Positions 10,676-23,771 of a stretch of DNA of 64,000 bases are shown here, piece by piece (position 1 is the stretch's first letter; every line of letters starts with the position of its first letter). The notes beneath the pieces were generated by a model. The model made no database searches, had not been told where the DNA came from, and saw only the letters and a program-made list of their open reading frames with translations. Made by a program: the position numbers and the translations under genes. The stretch covers positions 1,550,001-1,614,000 of the forward strand of contig CADCSX010000001.1 of the NCBI GenBank assembly GCA_902805475.1, given 5' to 3'. Source of the stretch: Entonaema liquescens. Taxonomy: Eukaryota > Ascomycota > Sordariomycetes > Xylariales > Xylariaceae.

Positions 10676-13600
10676 AGGTATGAAATCATTCTGCATGTTG
10701 TTAATTGGTTGTGATGGGGTTTGATGGAGTTGGCTTTACTCAGCGTCAAATACAAATACCCATATGTAGATAGGTGTCTAAGGTATAACTAGGGTAATAC
10801 CGGAAACAAACCATCAGCGGTTTTCCAAGGGCTTGGATCGTCCATTATGCTGGCGCGTTTTGACAGCTCTTAGATAAACTTCCTTGGCCTGCGTGTGAAA
10901 GGCATCCTACTGGTGTGATGGGTATAGTCAATGTAAGCTCCCATCTGTGCTAACAGAATGGTAGCCAATCCTTCCAAGTCAGGTGATGGAAATGTCATGC
11001 GCGTCTGGGGAACATTTGATGAGTTCTGGATGCGACAGTTTCGCGTGCAGACCTTTGGAACCTATCAGCGTATGTCCCCTGTCGTCATACTCCTACTATT
11101 CGCCAAGGATCGCGACTTTCCCCGATCGAGTAGTAATTTCTGAGCTATTAGGTGCAACCCAACCCCCTTTTCTGCCCTCTGAGACCCCTGGTCCGGCTTT
11201 TCTCGGTATCGCTTCGTGACTTGCTCGCAAAATAATCCGACTTTTGACATGTCGATTTTTTCTGGACGGGGCAGGGGGAGATGGGGATGGCGGAGGAGAC
11301 TCTCCAGTTGGGAATGATTCGACGACGGGTACCGGTTTGTTGGGTATCCCCCGCAGTAGCAGCAGCCTTCTTCTTTTTTTCTTTTTTTTTTTTTTTTACT
11401 CCTCATTCCCTCTCATAAACGGGTTGGGGATATGTATGTAAAGATTTACGTTTATGGCAACCTTTAAAGTCCGAGGTAAAACCTGCTTTGGAAATTCATT
11501 TATACCGTATTAGAAATAGGCGGTCCTCTTAGTATGATAATTCATGTGTCGAGGACGCCGGCGTAAGAAGTACTTGGATACAAAGAGTTCATCTAAGGCT
11601 TAGCACAACTGAAATATAGGGGTATCTCAGGGACCCTTAGCGTTGGTAAAGATGCGGGATCTAAGATTTAAGTTGTCAGGTTTTATGGAGCTATATTGCT
11701 TGATTTGCTAACGCTAAAGGTACCTCCTAACATAAGAGACATACCTGCTATTTACACCTTACACGCCTTCCTAGCTGTCTGCTGTAATATTCATGATAGA
11801 CTTCATGCTTCATGAGACTACATGGGGAGATAAGTGCGAAGCTCATAAATGTGTTACGGTATCCATAAATTTCTCAATGCTTCATTCCTCTTGCCACAGC
11901 TATATACTCTATACACTTCACTTTCGGGGTTGGTGAAGAGAATCCCCCTTTAATCCGTAGTACAACTTTATCCAGTTTTTGACCAAAATATCAACTACCT
12001 CATAACCGATATGGTCTGGGGATGCGGGGACTTTAATAGAAGCTTCGCTATATGGAGCGATCAGAAGCAACACCTTAATATACTCAACTACTTCCCCCTG
12101 GTGTTAACATTGACTGTTTCTACTTTAATTGAAGCTACCATAATTGTCACCGCCGCCTTGCCAGCGAAAAGGGTCGTCTGAATCGCAAAGTTGATAGTCA
12201 TTTCTACTACTATAGTTGCGACAAGGTGTTCCAATACTGTAATAGCATAAATATGATAAGAAGAAACGTCTACTCTAAAGATATATGAGATTGGTTGAAC
12301 AAATAACAAGATCAATATGAGTTATAGTATTCCCAGTCTAGTATTAATCGCGACAGCAGCATCACATATCATTTTTGTAAGACCAATTATACTACTGTTA
12401 GGAACCTCACATATCACCTTGAGGATGACCACTACCCCCAAACTTCATAACTTAATCGCGATGAAGTGAACCGGATAGTGAGGGTTAAGAACCCTGTCGG
12501 AATCGTTTCGAAAAAGCTCATCTGCTAGCATGGATTCCCCAAGTATGAGGCCACAAGCCGGGCATGGAATGGGTATGCCCTTGAGCGTTACTTCTGTTGC
12601 CGCGATTCATAGACCTCCACGTCCTGAACCAGCGTTTGGGCTCGCCCAGTCGTAAGTAACGACCCCAAGTCCCCAACGCCCGCGTTCAGATTAACATAAC
12701 TGATCCACCAACTGCTAGCTATACCTGCGGTCGTAACTTCACAGCTCTAACTGTAGTTCGAAAGCAGTATTCGATTTCTCTTTCTCCTCTACGTTGTAAT
12801 AGACTATCTGTCGCATATTCCCCCAAGCTCAGTGAACTCTTGGGTGACAGCACCGCAGCCGTGCCTATAGAAGAGATGTCTTCAAGCGGTTAATCGTTCC
12901 TGACTTATAAAACGAACCACTCTGAAGGTGAGAGCTGCCGTCAACCTGATTAGTGCGGACAAGCGTCTTACTCCCCGGCTGAAGAAAACTCCAAGGCATT
13001 GTTTTGACTATCCCGTCTCTCCCTCCCCGTTCTAGACTCAACAAACCTCTCATAGTCATGCTCACAGATCTCGCAGTTCTTCCCTTAGTCCCATAAGAGT
13101 TGTATTCTATATGTATGATTACATTATGAAACAGGACAAACTAGCTCGGTTCTCATATCATAAGGCTCGGAGACGAGTCCGCGGCCACTTATCCGCCTAT
13201 TCAAACGCTCCACTTAACTTGGCACGGCCGTTCTTCAAGGCCCGAAGGAACACGGGAGGAACCATATCCCAGTGTCACCGGCCGTGAACCGGAGGTCTTA
13301 TATATATGTAGTGCAAGGTACGGTAGTCAATAAAATATTGGAGTACCTAACTTGGTACTCCAGACTATGTTTGCAATCTTCCCACTTACAACATGAAGCC
13401 TACTTCATAATAACAGATAGTTATAAGTGATGTAAAACTTAATCTTAAGAGTACTGTCTCCATTCATTCTAAGCTCCAGCCATTTCCTCAAGATACTAGC
13501 AGGTCATTTCTCCAGCTGCGTAATCCCTATACGGGTAATAGGCCTAAGCGGGGTAAACGACCAGCTATGCACTGCTACATGTCGCGCGTACAGTAAATTC

Positions 13601-14192
13601 CAAAAGATAGATACTGGCATCGCATACACAAACGAGTCAAGGTCAGTGTACAAGTAACTATCACTTAATAGGTACTATGAAATTTAGAATATGCATTTCG
13701 AAACGGGATCCTAGTCAGCTATACGGCCTGCAGGCGTTCAGGGGAACGAAGTGGTAAACCCGGATATCGTAGGGTACAGCCAAAGCTGTGAAACTCTATT
13801 TACGATGAAGCAACGTACCGAGAATAAAGGGGGAATGAGGGGGGTTAAAAGGCGCAGAAGCGGAAAGCAACAGGTAGGATGGACAAGGGAAACCCCAGGA
13901 GATTTGGCCTGCGATGATATTTCCTTATATCTGGGTACTTGGACGACTTTCTCAACCCGTCAGCCAAGCTTGCTAAATATAACAAGCCAAACGGAGAAAA
14001 CAGATAATCGACTTGCAAATCATACCATCTCTACACGGGAGAAACTTCCGGCCCCTGAGGCGTAATAGATTGGATACGTGTAACCTACCAGACGCGGGAA
14101 ACGATAGGATTCGAGAGTAAGTTCTCGTCTTGCAAATACCACTTTACCGGTCGAGCTCCAGCTAGCCACAAGAAAACGGAAATAGCACACGC
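10676..14192. other. Gene-poor stretch between RNA-repair gene and FAH pseudogene
   Basis: About 3.5 kb without a recognisable gene. It contains a T-rich run around 11370-11397 and several short open frames in both directions that look like chance or decayed sequence. The one I would keep is a possible small two-exon frame starting at 12531, listed separately. The 10958-11143 frame follows a tiny intron-like stretch but matches nothing I know. Confidence 0.5.
12531..12894 (+). other. Possible small two-exon protein-coding gene, unrecognised
   Basis: An ATG near 12531 opens a frame of about 40 codons (MDSPSMRPQAGHGMGMPLSV...) that reaches a good donor, GTAAGTAACG, near 12653. After about 68 bp with an AACATAACTGAT branch-like stretch and the acceptor CTGCTAG, the frame stays open for about 57 more codons (SYTCGRNFTALTVV...) to a TAA near 12892. 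The product would be about 98 residues with no recognised family. This rests only on open frame plus splice signals, so it may be chance. Confidence 0.25.
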
Positions 14193-15458
14193 ATGAAAGA
14201 AATCTTCACGATTCATGCACAGCTTGTACGATTTATCCCGCGTGGGGGAGTTGGCTGAGTGCTTATTGGAGGGTCCATCAGGAGCAATTACGACGTATGC
14301 AATGCCGTGCGTGCAGGCGAAGCTATCAAGATATGGATGTTCAGTGGGATTTCTATCTTGAATCCCGGGGAGCCGAACGGCACGATCGAGATCGTCGGCC
14401 GCCTCCTGTTGCCGGTGTCCGCGGTAGAGGTCGGGACTATCAGAGGTATCGGACTGAATGCAAGTCTCACCCGCCGCGTGGGCCGATCGATGGGCCGAGA
14501 GGTGCAGGAAGTGAAATCTGATACTAATCTCGACATGCAGTACGTTTCACACGCCAAGGAAGCGAATCGTAAGTATACTCTGTGCTTCCGCGATCTTCAG
14601 CCTCCAAGGACTTGCCATTGGGCGCTCCCCCATTTTAACTGCTCACTCTTCCCTTTCCCCGTCCCTGCAGGAGGAAGTGCTAACGTAAGACCTGTAGTGA
14701 AGGCTCCCGAGGTACCTCTAATGTTCATGTAAGCTGCACGAGTTGGGAATACGAGATCTAATTCTGTATGTGCCGGGTGTACGCTCAATCTCTTACCTGC
14801 ATGCGCGTACTAGGAAGAAAGCTACGGCACTAGCAGATCCCTGGTTGACGCCAACCATCATCTCGATGCACATGCTAAAGGACGATGGCGCAGACTACGA
14901 AGCTGGGCTCGCCATCGTGATCGGAAAGACGTGTAAGAACGTGAGCGAGTCGGAAGCATTGGGTTATGTTCTCGGTTACATGGCCGCCAACAATATATCT
15001 AGTAGGGTAGCACAGCTGGCGCAGAGTCAAGCATGCCATTCCAAGGGTTTTGATGGCGTCTGTCCGCTGCGCCCGGTAGTTGTCTCAGCGGCAGTGATGC
15101 CCGATCCCAGCACTTTTACCATTCGAGGGTTGAAGAATGGAGCTCTAGTCTAAGATAAGCACATCGCCGTAAAGCAAAGTCAGGGACCTGCGCGCATAAG
15201 GGTCCCTGCGCAAGGGCAAGGACCATGATGGCTAATCTTGGTCCATCCAGTGACATGGTCTTCGACTGCTCGAAGATGGTGAGCTTCTTATCGCAAGAGA
15301 CCACACTACCTGCAGGGACCGTAATCATTGCGGACACGCCTGCAGGGGTAGGCCTCGGGAAGCAGCCGCCCGATTATCTTCACGATGGTGACGAGTTCGT
15401 GGTGGAGATCTAGCCGCATATTGGAAGTCTGTACTCTGTGTTCGAGACCGAAAAATAG
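14193..15458 (+). pseudogene. Fumarylacetoacetate-hydrolase-family gene, decayed
   Basis: Exons at about 14193-14459, 14541-14568, 14698-14728, 14814 to about 15150 and 15251-15458 rebuild an FAH-superfamily protein: AVRAGEAIKIWMFSG, VGTIRGIGLN-YVSHAKEAN, ADYEAGLAIVIGK, AQLAQSQACHSKGFDG, FTIRGLKNGALV, TTLPAGTVII and HDGDEFVVEI. Introns 2 and 3 have good GT-AG signals and intron 1 is GC-AG (donor GCAAGT). The copy is broken. In-frame stops lie at 14256 (TGA), 15151 (TAA) and 15411 (TAG); the last two fit CAA/CAG to TAA/TAG changes. The donor of the last intron (near 15153) is not recognisable. In DYEAGLA the usual second metal-binding Glu is Gly, and in AANNIS the usual Asp is Asn. Active relatives are Mg-dependent C-C bond hydrolases or decarboxylases of catabolism. 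The changes are mostly transitions, consistent with RIP or simple decay. Confidence 0.8.
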
Positions 15459-18400
15459 CGGTGTTCAGCATGCACGTTGACTGCTACCAAATTGCAGAGG
15501 CATCGGAGTAATATGCAGAGTAAGAATGGCTTGGAAGAAAAAAATTGCCCGCATTACGGCGTTGTTGGGCGATGAAGCCTATGCGAATGATAGGGGTCAG
15601 ACACGCAAACGCAAGTCGTGTTGCCCAACAGGAGATGACGGTGGGTCGTGAGATATCATCGTCCACCTCTAGGAAAATTTTCCACGAATCTCGGGCATCA
15701 CCGGATTTTGTTTCAGCCTCGCGAGATCGAGTAAGCCCTCCGAGAGCGGAGCCGCACTTGATATTTTTTCAGTAACTTCGTCATGATTTATTTCATCGTG
15801 TGTACTCAGGGATGGATTTGTTTGCCGAATATCGGTAAACAGAGTAGAGCGTTCAGTCGCATGTGCTGAAAAGGAATACCGACTGGGCCAAACCCATTCG
15901 ACGCCCGTGAACCGTGAACTGTAGCCTACCGCCGTAGTATTTATTAAGATTGAATGTTAAAATCCTGAGCCTGACAGGGGTTCATATGCAATGAAACGTC
16001 CGGAAAAGCGGATTTGGTTGCCGCATGCAACGGAAGGCCACGAAACGACGTCGACTCTGAGGGGAGGGGGATAAAAAAGAAAACACCATCCATTACCTCG
16101 GTCTCAGCTAAGTGTCATGATGTGCACACCATCATGAGAGATATATTGGTTGATACCCCAATGCATAGTGAACTCTATGCCCTTGCTTGCTGCATGACAC
16201 CCTCAAGTCCGCCGACTAGTCCTTAAAACTCTGTTCATTGACGTAGTGTAACAAACCCAAATCTTGGAATCATTGGTCGAGATATCCTTTCTGGAAGATG
16301 CGGAGCCTGTGGCTGATATCCCAATGGACAGCGAATTCCATCAAGCTAATTACGTAGAGCAACATTTATTATGCCCTTTACTGGTAATGGCCCCCCCCGG
16401 TAAAACAGGGACTCTTAACTCTGGCTGTTAAGACTTCAAAGATTTCCGTCTCATAAGTCCGGGACCAGGTAAACACTTTAGGAAGGCAGCAGATGATTTC
16501 ATTCGCTGGAATAGGCACTTCTGTCAATCTGCAACTTGGCGTGCCTGCAGAGCCTATCTGAAGCGAACCACGGTAGACCTAGCCAGTGTCGTTCGAGCAA
16601 TGTATAGAAGGCGCATTAGTTACTAGGCCAAGGCATCCTAACGACAAGCCAAACAGGGTTTCCTTGGATATCGAACGGCTCCTATTCATTTTATTAACGG
16701 AGAAAATCGGGAAAGTAGACAATGGCATCTCCATCTTCAATTGCGCAAGGCATCGACTTTCAAGAGAGTTTGCTTGGTTCTCATGACCGATTATTAGTGC
16801 CGTTTATAGATTATTGTGCCTATCAGAGATGGACACGCAGTCAGTATACCCAGGGCTGTTTCCCGTGCGAGACTTTAGTGTTAAATCTTCGCGGAAATGA
16901 TGTTAAACCTTGATAGAAGGACTATCGTGAAAGCTAGGTTACGTATTAGTAAACATGGTGACGAATCTGCAATATGTTCTTCATCGGGTGTTGCCTTGCC
17001 TATTTCGACGATGCATTCTAAATATAATATATAATAGAAGATGCCGAAACTCTCGTAGCGCTGTAGCTAGCCGTCGTAGACTAGGATCTAACACCAGATG
17101 GTCTCGCTCAATTGGATTGGCCAGCCGTAAGTGACAAGGACCCGATTGTGCATTCGTTCCTCTCCTTGACCCCTGAGTAGGCCAATAGTAGACGCTTATA
17201 TTGAGTCCTGCAAGAACGGTCCTATCCGTGATAAACCGCAGTGGAGCTGGAGCCAATTTGTACCAGAATTAAACCGATATTCCACAGTAGCTAATAGTAG
17301 TCTTTCGATGATGATGTCACTATATGTACTATGAATGCCCGTAGAGGGAAAGCGGGTTAGCGCTGTGCACCTCTTGGCATCGTGGGATGCAAAGAAAGTT
17401 GAGAGAACGGGTCCGTGAGCGTTAGATCACAGTCCTGGGGAATATTGTTACACCCAAGCCGTTCCCCAATGCTAACACTACCCTACCGCATACTTGAGCC
17501 ATTTGTTAACGAGAGCCAACGGATTGGAATTAAATGGAACGTATAGACGTGGTTCCCCGGACGCTCGTCGTATGAAGAGCAAACAGAAAATCGTTAATGG
17601 CGCCTTATCCGGATTATTTTAGGGGAGGCGTCCTTCAAGCACCGCGGATGGCGGGATTCTTGCTTAATACCCCCGAGCCGACGATGAACCCTTATAGTAA
17701 AGCGATTATAGAAGGTACCTTAAAATCGAGTATATCCTAGAATAGTTCAACCGGTGGAGACTCGAGGCTGCTAAAGAGAGAGAGTAATCAAACTAGCCAT
17801 AGTAGTATTTGAGTAGTCTTTCCTTCGGAAGTACCTGGGCTTGGTACTTCGTGAGGCTTTCCCAGCTGAAAGCCCCAATAGCCCCAGTCTAGAGACAGCC
17901 TAATGTTACTCGACACATCTTCGGCCTCTAGCTGCGACAGCCATATACGGTTTGTGGGACCCTTCAAACAATCAAGTAAGCTCAGTCGGGACCGGGTTTC
18001 GTGTGTGATACGAAAGCATTCTTCCTCTGACATAAAGTACAACGTACGTAAAAGGGGTATTGGTTGTAATCGTTTTAGTTGTTGAATCCTGCAAACAGTA
18101 TTGGCTCGGCAATCTCGCTTGCGATCGAAATTCGGTCTTGTCCCGGAACGCCATATTTTGGTTGGGGCAGTGAGAGGTCCGGTGTATTTTTTTTTTTTTT
18201 TCCCTTTCGAAGGTTGACTCATCACCGGATCTACATATACCAACGAGGTCTCCGCGTACGGAGAAAGAGAGAAACAAACCAGGATGTTGCAAAAAGTCCA
18301 CAGCAGGAAGTCCTACGATCGTCCGTCTTCCGAAGCGCCTCACACGCCTGTGGCGGTTAACCAACGATTTTATAAGATTACATAATTCGTTACAGAGATG

Positions 18401-20083
18401 GCGAAAGAAAAGAAAATTATGCCTGCAGAAAGTAATCGTTAAAGCACCTAATATAGGCGGATCGACGGACAATTACATGCATCTCCATGCGGATCGTGCA
18501 TGAGTATGTAAGAGTGACGTTGTTAGGAACGTGGAGAGGCAGATAAACGAATATCTGAATCTGTAATTAGGGTTAACGGAGGGGGTTCGGCGGCACTATT
18601 ATCATTTTTATTTTCTTTTTCGAGTATTTTATTTTATTCAAGGTCAAGGTTGTTTGTACGGATAAGAGGATATCTGTCGGTGTACCTAAGTTGGAACTTG
18701 GATGGACATTTTACATAAGAGGTCATGCCATAACCGGATTATCCCAGTTTCCAGAGAGGTTGCATAAGAGAAAGCTACCTAACATAACAACCGGATAGAC
18801 TTATGTAGATCACTAATGTTAAGGTTTTAGGGCTTTCACCAACCCCGTGGAGACCTTCCATGTCAGCTCTAAGTTCTAAGTTACCCGTTCTAGCGGGCTG
18901 AGTCTCAGGCGCGGGGCGCCCCGGCGTTTAAGAGCTGGGGATTTAGGTTATGCATCTATCCGTCGCTTGGGTAAGTTGAGTTCACCTAATGTTCAGTGTG
19001 CCTTCCTTGCCTTCCTTAGGTACGCAGGTACTTCTCTTAGGTGACATTGAATATGAGCCCCTCCATATTTTTTTTTTTATTAGCTGCCAACTCAAAAAAA
19101 TTCAAAAATTCAAAAAGATGCTTCCCCTTGTAATTCTTGAACATCCCATCCACGTTCCAAGATAAAGATCAGGTCACATGTATTAGGTACAGGTACCACA
19201 TCCGAATTAGAATCATACTCGAGACCATGATCAGCAATGGTTCCCCTCATAACCCCCCAATTCAGGCTGCTCGGCATCCCTTTGATAGCAATTCCGTTGA
19301 AATTCTGCTCATTGTTTCTCCTTCACCGCCCAACAGGACGAAGGGGAACGAAGGGGACGATACCGTTGACTAGACTGTTCGTGGCCTGCTGATTGGAGGT
19401 TGGCTCCATTATCAGAGCGCTAATTGTGACGACGGCTAACATAGCGTCGTGGCGGTAGATGCTAGCCGGAGAAGTGGATTCGGCTTCTCGGCTTTGCTAT
19501 TTCTGCATCGTGGTTAAGGGCAGCAGGGTCAATATCTGATCACGATGATAGTACACCTCTATGCAGTGAAACGGGGTGGAGGGTTGGAGAAACGATAAAC
19601 TCCCATGATGCTCAAGTGACTACCTACATACATGATACATACATTACATACATTACACACATTTCAGAGCCTTATTTCCTCCGTTTCCCATATCGGACAG
19701 CCACATACTCCCACATATTTCTACTTCGAGGCATCATCTCCCGATTAGATACTAGCCTAACCCATTACGTAGGTACGCATTGCCCATTTGGGGGACCTAT
19801 CACGACTCGTCAGATGTGGAAGGGGGGGTAGGATAGGCTAGAGGATAGCCCATTCTTTGCCCATTCCGATAAGACAAGGAATTGATTGGATGCCGTCGAG
19901 ATGGGATCTGAGCACCATTACATACATTCTGTTTACGGTAGTTTGTATGTATGATCACCGTCGCTCTCAAGGAGACGAAGGTGCGTAGGCGATTAGCAAG
20001 ACCCTCCCCCACTAGATATGGATCGTTGCCTGTATCCTACCTGTATCTTTAGTCGCATCCAACGGTGTGCGAATCTCCATCGT

Positions 20084-20095
20084 CCCCCCCCCCCC
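20084..20095 (+). repeat. Poly-C run (12)
   Basis: Uninterrupted C12 seen directly; the length may be unreliable in the assembly. Confidence 0.9.
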
Positions 20096-22542
20096 GCTTA
20101 CTATCCGCGTTCCGAACAAAGTGGGTTTACGAAGATGGAATATCAAAGCAGATTGGTAAGAGCATCAGGGAATACAACGTTGATTCTATCGTAGCGACGA
20201 AGAGACTGCACTAGCAAAAACCCTGGGCCTCATCGGTGTGGGTATTTTTCAATCTCGTCACTTCCCCCCTCTGCACGAAGGGCCGAAGAGATCAAAACCC
20301 TGAGCCCACTCTTACGATGATCTTCAGGACAAACACACAAGCTTGATCAGCTCTGATCGACAGCATGGCCTATCGCATGCAATCCTGAAACACAAAGTCC
20401 CTCGCCGAAGATTTGACAGTTGCACAACGGGCGTCGAGGAGACGCATGGCTCGGGATGGGGTTATCCAAAGGAGCAGAATAACAAATAACAGTGAGCACG
20501 AATGCCGATGGAACCGAGCCAAGCCCACTTAGAAGAGGCCGGGGATAGGAAGACAACAGAGGATTGTTGACGTACTATGTAAAAGAATCCAAGATAGGGC
20601 TTACCATCGTCCTGCAGCATAGTGGCGCCAATAACCCCAAACTCGGTTTCGCTACCCACGTGCTCTGCTCACGTCGCATCGTCGACCTGGTGAGATTGCG
20701 AAATAGCTACGAAGAACACGGGATAAGATAAGCATGAGGTACCATACCGAAATTCGGACGCGTCGGCCCGTTGGGGGCGTAGCTAGCATCCGCTGATAAT
20801 CACTTATTGTCATATTGTCAACTTGTCAACTTATTTGGGGGTTCCGACATGGTCATGAAAACTTCTGATATGAGAAATTGGTGGCACCTATCAACATATG
20901 CCGAGTTGATATTCGCGCGGGTGATGTCAACTATTCGGTGGCCACTTTCGTTCATCAAACGAGGGACGAGGGGGTTCTCGAAGCTCCATCCGCAAAGTCA
21001 AGCTTGTGGCTGTGACGGTAGCTCCCAATGGCGGCTTACTGCCATGCCAGCTTGTATGCAAACAGCAAATCACTTAACTAATCAATCTTGAAGTGCAGCT
21101 CTTCGGGTTGCCTTGTGGCCTCCTTCACCGTCTCCAATTGGCTGGGCATATCATTATTACTGAGCCCACAGGCCACAGACTATGTACCGAATGAGAATTC
21201 AGCTAGCTGGGGTCTTGCTGCGAGTCCTTGCAGTTCTTGTCATGTCGAGAGATTTCAGCGCATTGAGCAGCAGCATCAGCAGCAGCAGCATGTGCGAAGA
21301 GACAGCTCGGATCTTCCATGTCGTGAATTGCATCCACGGCAGGGCTTATCTTACTTATGACCTGTATATTCCGTAACGAGGACCTGGCTCCCTAAGCAAC
21401 GAGCGCCAAGGAGCGTACCCTATGCAGGCGGTTAATGCAGTCATCCCTCCAGTGTAGCATACAACTCTCCATTTGGAAAACGGCTACCTGGCTCTATGCA
21501 GGCAGCTGGCTTCATCAGACCTGAAATCATACCTTCGCGCCGTTAGGACCTAGGGACATGTATCTATGGTGCAATATAGGCTATGGTATACCATAGGCTA
21601 AGAATAGACCTGACTGAAGGTAAGTAATGATATTAGTATTTTTAATATACACATGCAGCCATGCGTGCAAGCAGCTAACCTATAACGCTATGGACCTGGT
21701 CCACCAGGCTGGGCTAAGCTCTTTAGCTCTTTGTCTCTTTGGTTCTCAAGCTGGACCCCTACCTACGATCCTTTTCTCGTATAGACAGGCGATTCTAATA
21801 TGGAAAACCATCGTGCATGCATCTTATTTCCCTTTTATTCTCTTCGCCGGTTTCCATAGCCTCGATTTTCTCTCCCCTCTTCCACTCTTCCACTCTTATG
21901 CACATATAAACCATTAGACCATAGACAATAGACGGCGCTCGCCTCCGCGGGCTTCTGGCCGCTGGCCGATGGGCTTTTTTACTTTTTCCCCCTCATTCCA
22001 ATTCAACCATCCCCTCACGACGTACCTTTAAAAGGTGTTATACATACACGGAACCATGTTCGATGAGGTACCTTGCATAACATAAGGCTACAAGAGAGGG
22101 GGAAAGGAGGAGTACAATGCAATTCTAGTTGCGCACCCTCGAGTAGGGTTAAGTCTGCGTGCAGTGCATCTGTTAGTGTCTGAGCACCTGGGCTGGGCAA
22201 GGCAGGGTATTACATCGACACACCGATGATGAATGATGGGTGAGGGATGATGGACGGGTGTAAGCGAGAGAGGCTCTGCCGCATTTAGGTTAGAGACTTA
22301 GAAGACATCGATTTATTCTTACCTAATATCATTGATCATCCATCAGGTTTTTTTTTTCGGCATGGTTAGGTGGACAGGTTGTATGATTGCACGTTGGTAT
22401 GTTATTTTTCACGATAGATACATAATTCCTGATAAGTCTATGAACCTACCTAGGTATGAATACCAGGTCATAAGCTACAGCCCTAGGGAAGAAATGGGAA
22501 TAAGCCGAAGCCTAGTACAAAATCAAGTTTGTGACGATGAGG

Positions 22543-22571
22543 CAATGAGACAATGAGACAATGAGACAATG
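22543..22571 (+). repeat. 8-bp tandem repeat (CAATGAGA), about 3.6 copies
   Basis: Three perfect CAATGAGA units followed by CAATG. No function is apparent. Confidence 0.9.
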
Positions 22572-23399
22572 GCGAAATAGAATTGGCCATCAAGGTTCAG
22601 AGAAAATGTGATAAATATGATAAATGTGGTAGTAATCAAGTGCCGTATCAAGGTCAAGGATTTTCTACCATGACCATCTGCGCATAAGGTATCGTACATT
22701 AAAGTATCGTACATACATATGGTCATATATGGTCATACATACATTCCCCTACATGTTCATACATATTCATACATATACTCAATATATTGTACATAGAAAT
22801 TCGCTGTTAGCAAAAATTCCGTTCCTAAAGTCCAGGTGCCTCGTGACCCTAAATCATGCCACACCGCTTGAATGCAACGGTATCTAGGTACCCATTTTCA
22901 AAATCCCATCTTAGCTTTATTTTCAAATTTTAGTTTTTTTTTTCTTGTCAATATTTTTTTGGCTCTTCCAAAAAGTTAGCTCCCTTTTTTTTTTTTTTTT
23001 TCCCTTTTTCCCTTTTCTTTACTACTTCCCTCTTTTAAGGAAGTTATGCAATGTCCACATAATATGATATTAGGCTTTCTTTGACGAGATTGGGCATCTT
23101 TTTTCTTGTATCTTACCCGTGTTGGTAAAGTGTTAACCACCCAATTTATCGTTTTCGTATTTTTATTATTTCTTAGACATATTTTTCACTTTACATTTTT
23201 TTTTTTTTTTACTTTTCTTTTTTATCTATTCTTCTAGTTGCCTTCTTCGTAGCTCCATAGTATATACCCCCTGCCCCTGGCCTTAACCCAACCCACCCCC
23301 TGTTGCCCTGTGCCCTGACAGTTAAGTCGAATGGCCTTGTCCTATCTGCCATCATCAGAAAGGGCTCAACTTACTTAGGCGTCCACCACCATAGGCACA

Positions 23400-23405
23400 T
23401 ATAAA
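23400..23405 (+). promoter_or_regulatory. Candidate TATA box of the small cysteine-rich gene
   Basis: TATAAA in an ACATATAAAGATGG context, downstream of several hundred bases of CT/T-rich DNA typical of strongly expressed fungal promoters. It is 367 bp upstream of the ATG at 23772, which implies a leader of roughly 300 bases. No transcript evidence is available. Confidence 0.4.
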
Positions 23406-23771
23406 GATGGTCCCCATCCCAACTTAAAATAATCCACCCTCCCTAGGGATATCAATAGTCTCACGTACTCGACAGAAATACTTAAAGAGCTCGTCTCCCA
23501 CTCTGTCGTACTTCAAGCCCACCTACTTACACAAATATCATCTTCAAGGAAGTAGGCTTGCTACATTAGACCTCTTCTCATACGTATTCATATACTTGTT
23601 GTTGCCTCTTCATAGCCAAGGACATACATACATATCTACCTACATACATACTGCCAAATATCTTCCATCTCACATAAAAAGTGACAAGAACTCTTTTATT
23701 AAGACACCCTCAAGAACTCAAGGCTAAGCTTCAACTACTCTAAACCTCTTTCGGCCAAACTGCCCGTCACC

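Larger units (their letters stand above)
15459..23771. other. Long gene-poor, probably decayed stretch
   Basis: About 8.3 kb with no gene I can name. Short protein-like frames appear (for example about 16260-16428 and 17788-18243 on the minus strand), but none extends or matches a known family. Two related 33-base segments at 16147 and 16310 hint at a degenerate repeat. The stretch has poly-T runs (18187, 19067, 22990, 23200), a C12 run at 20084, a CAG-rich patch near 21266-21291 and CATACAT repeats. Its last kilobase is pyrimidine-rich and probably the promoter and leader of the small gene at 23772. Confidence 0.5.

Noticed and set aside
17788..18243. 151-codon minus-strand open frame as a gene
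   Set aside because: Overlapped by other long frames, no family motif, no clear start context; perhaps a decayed fragment.
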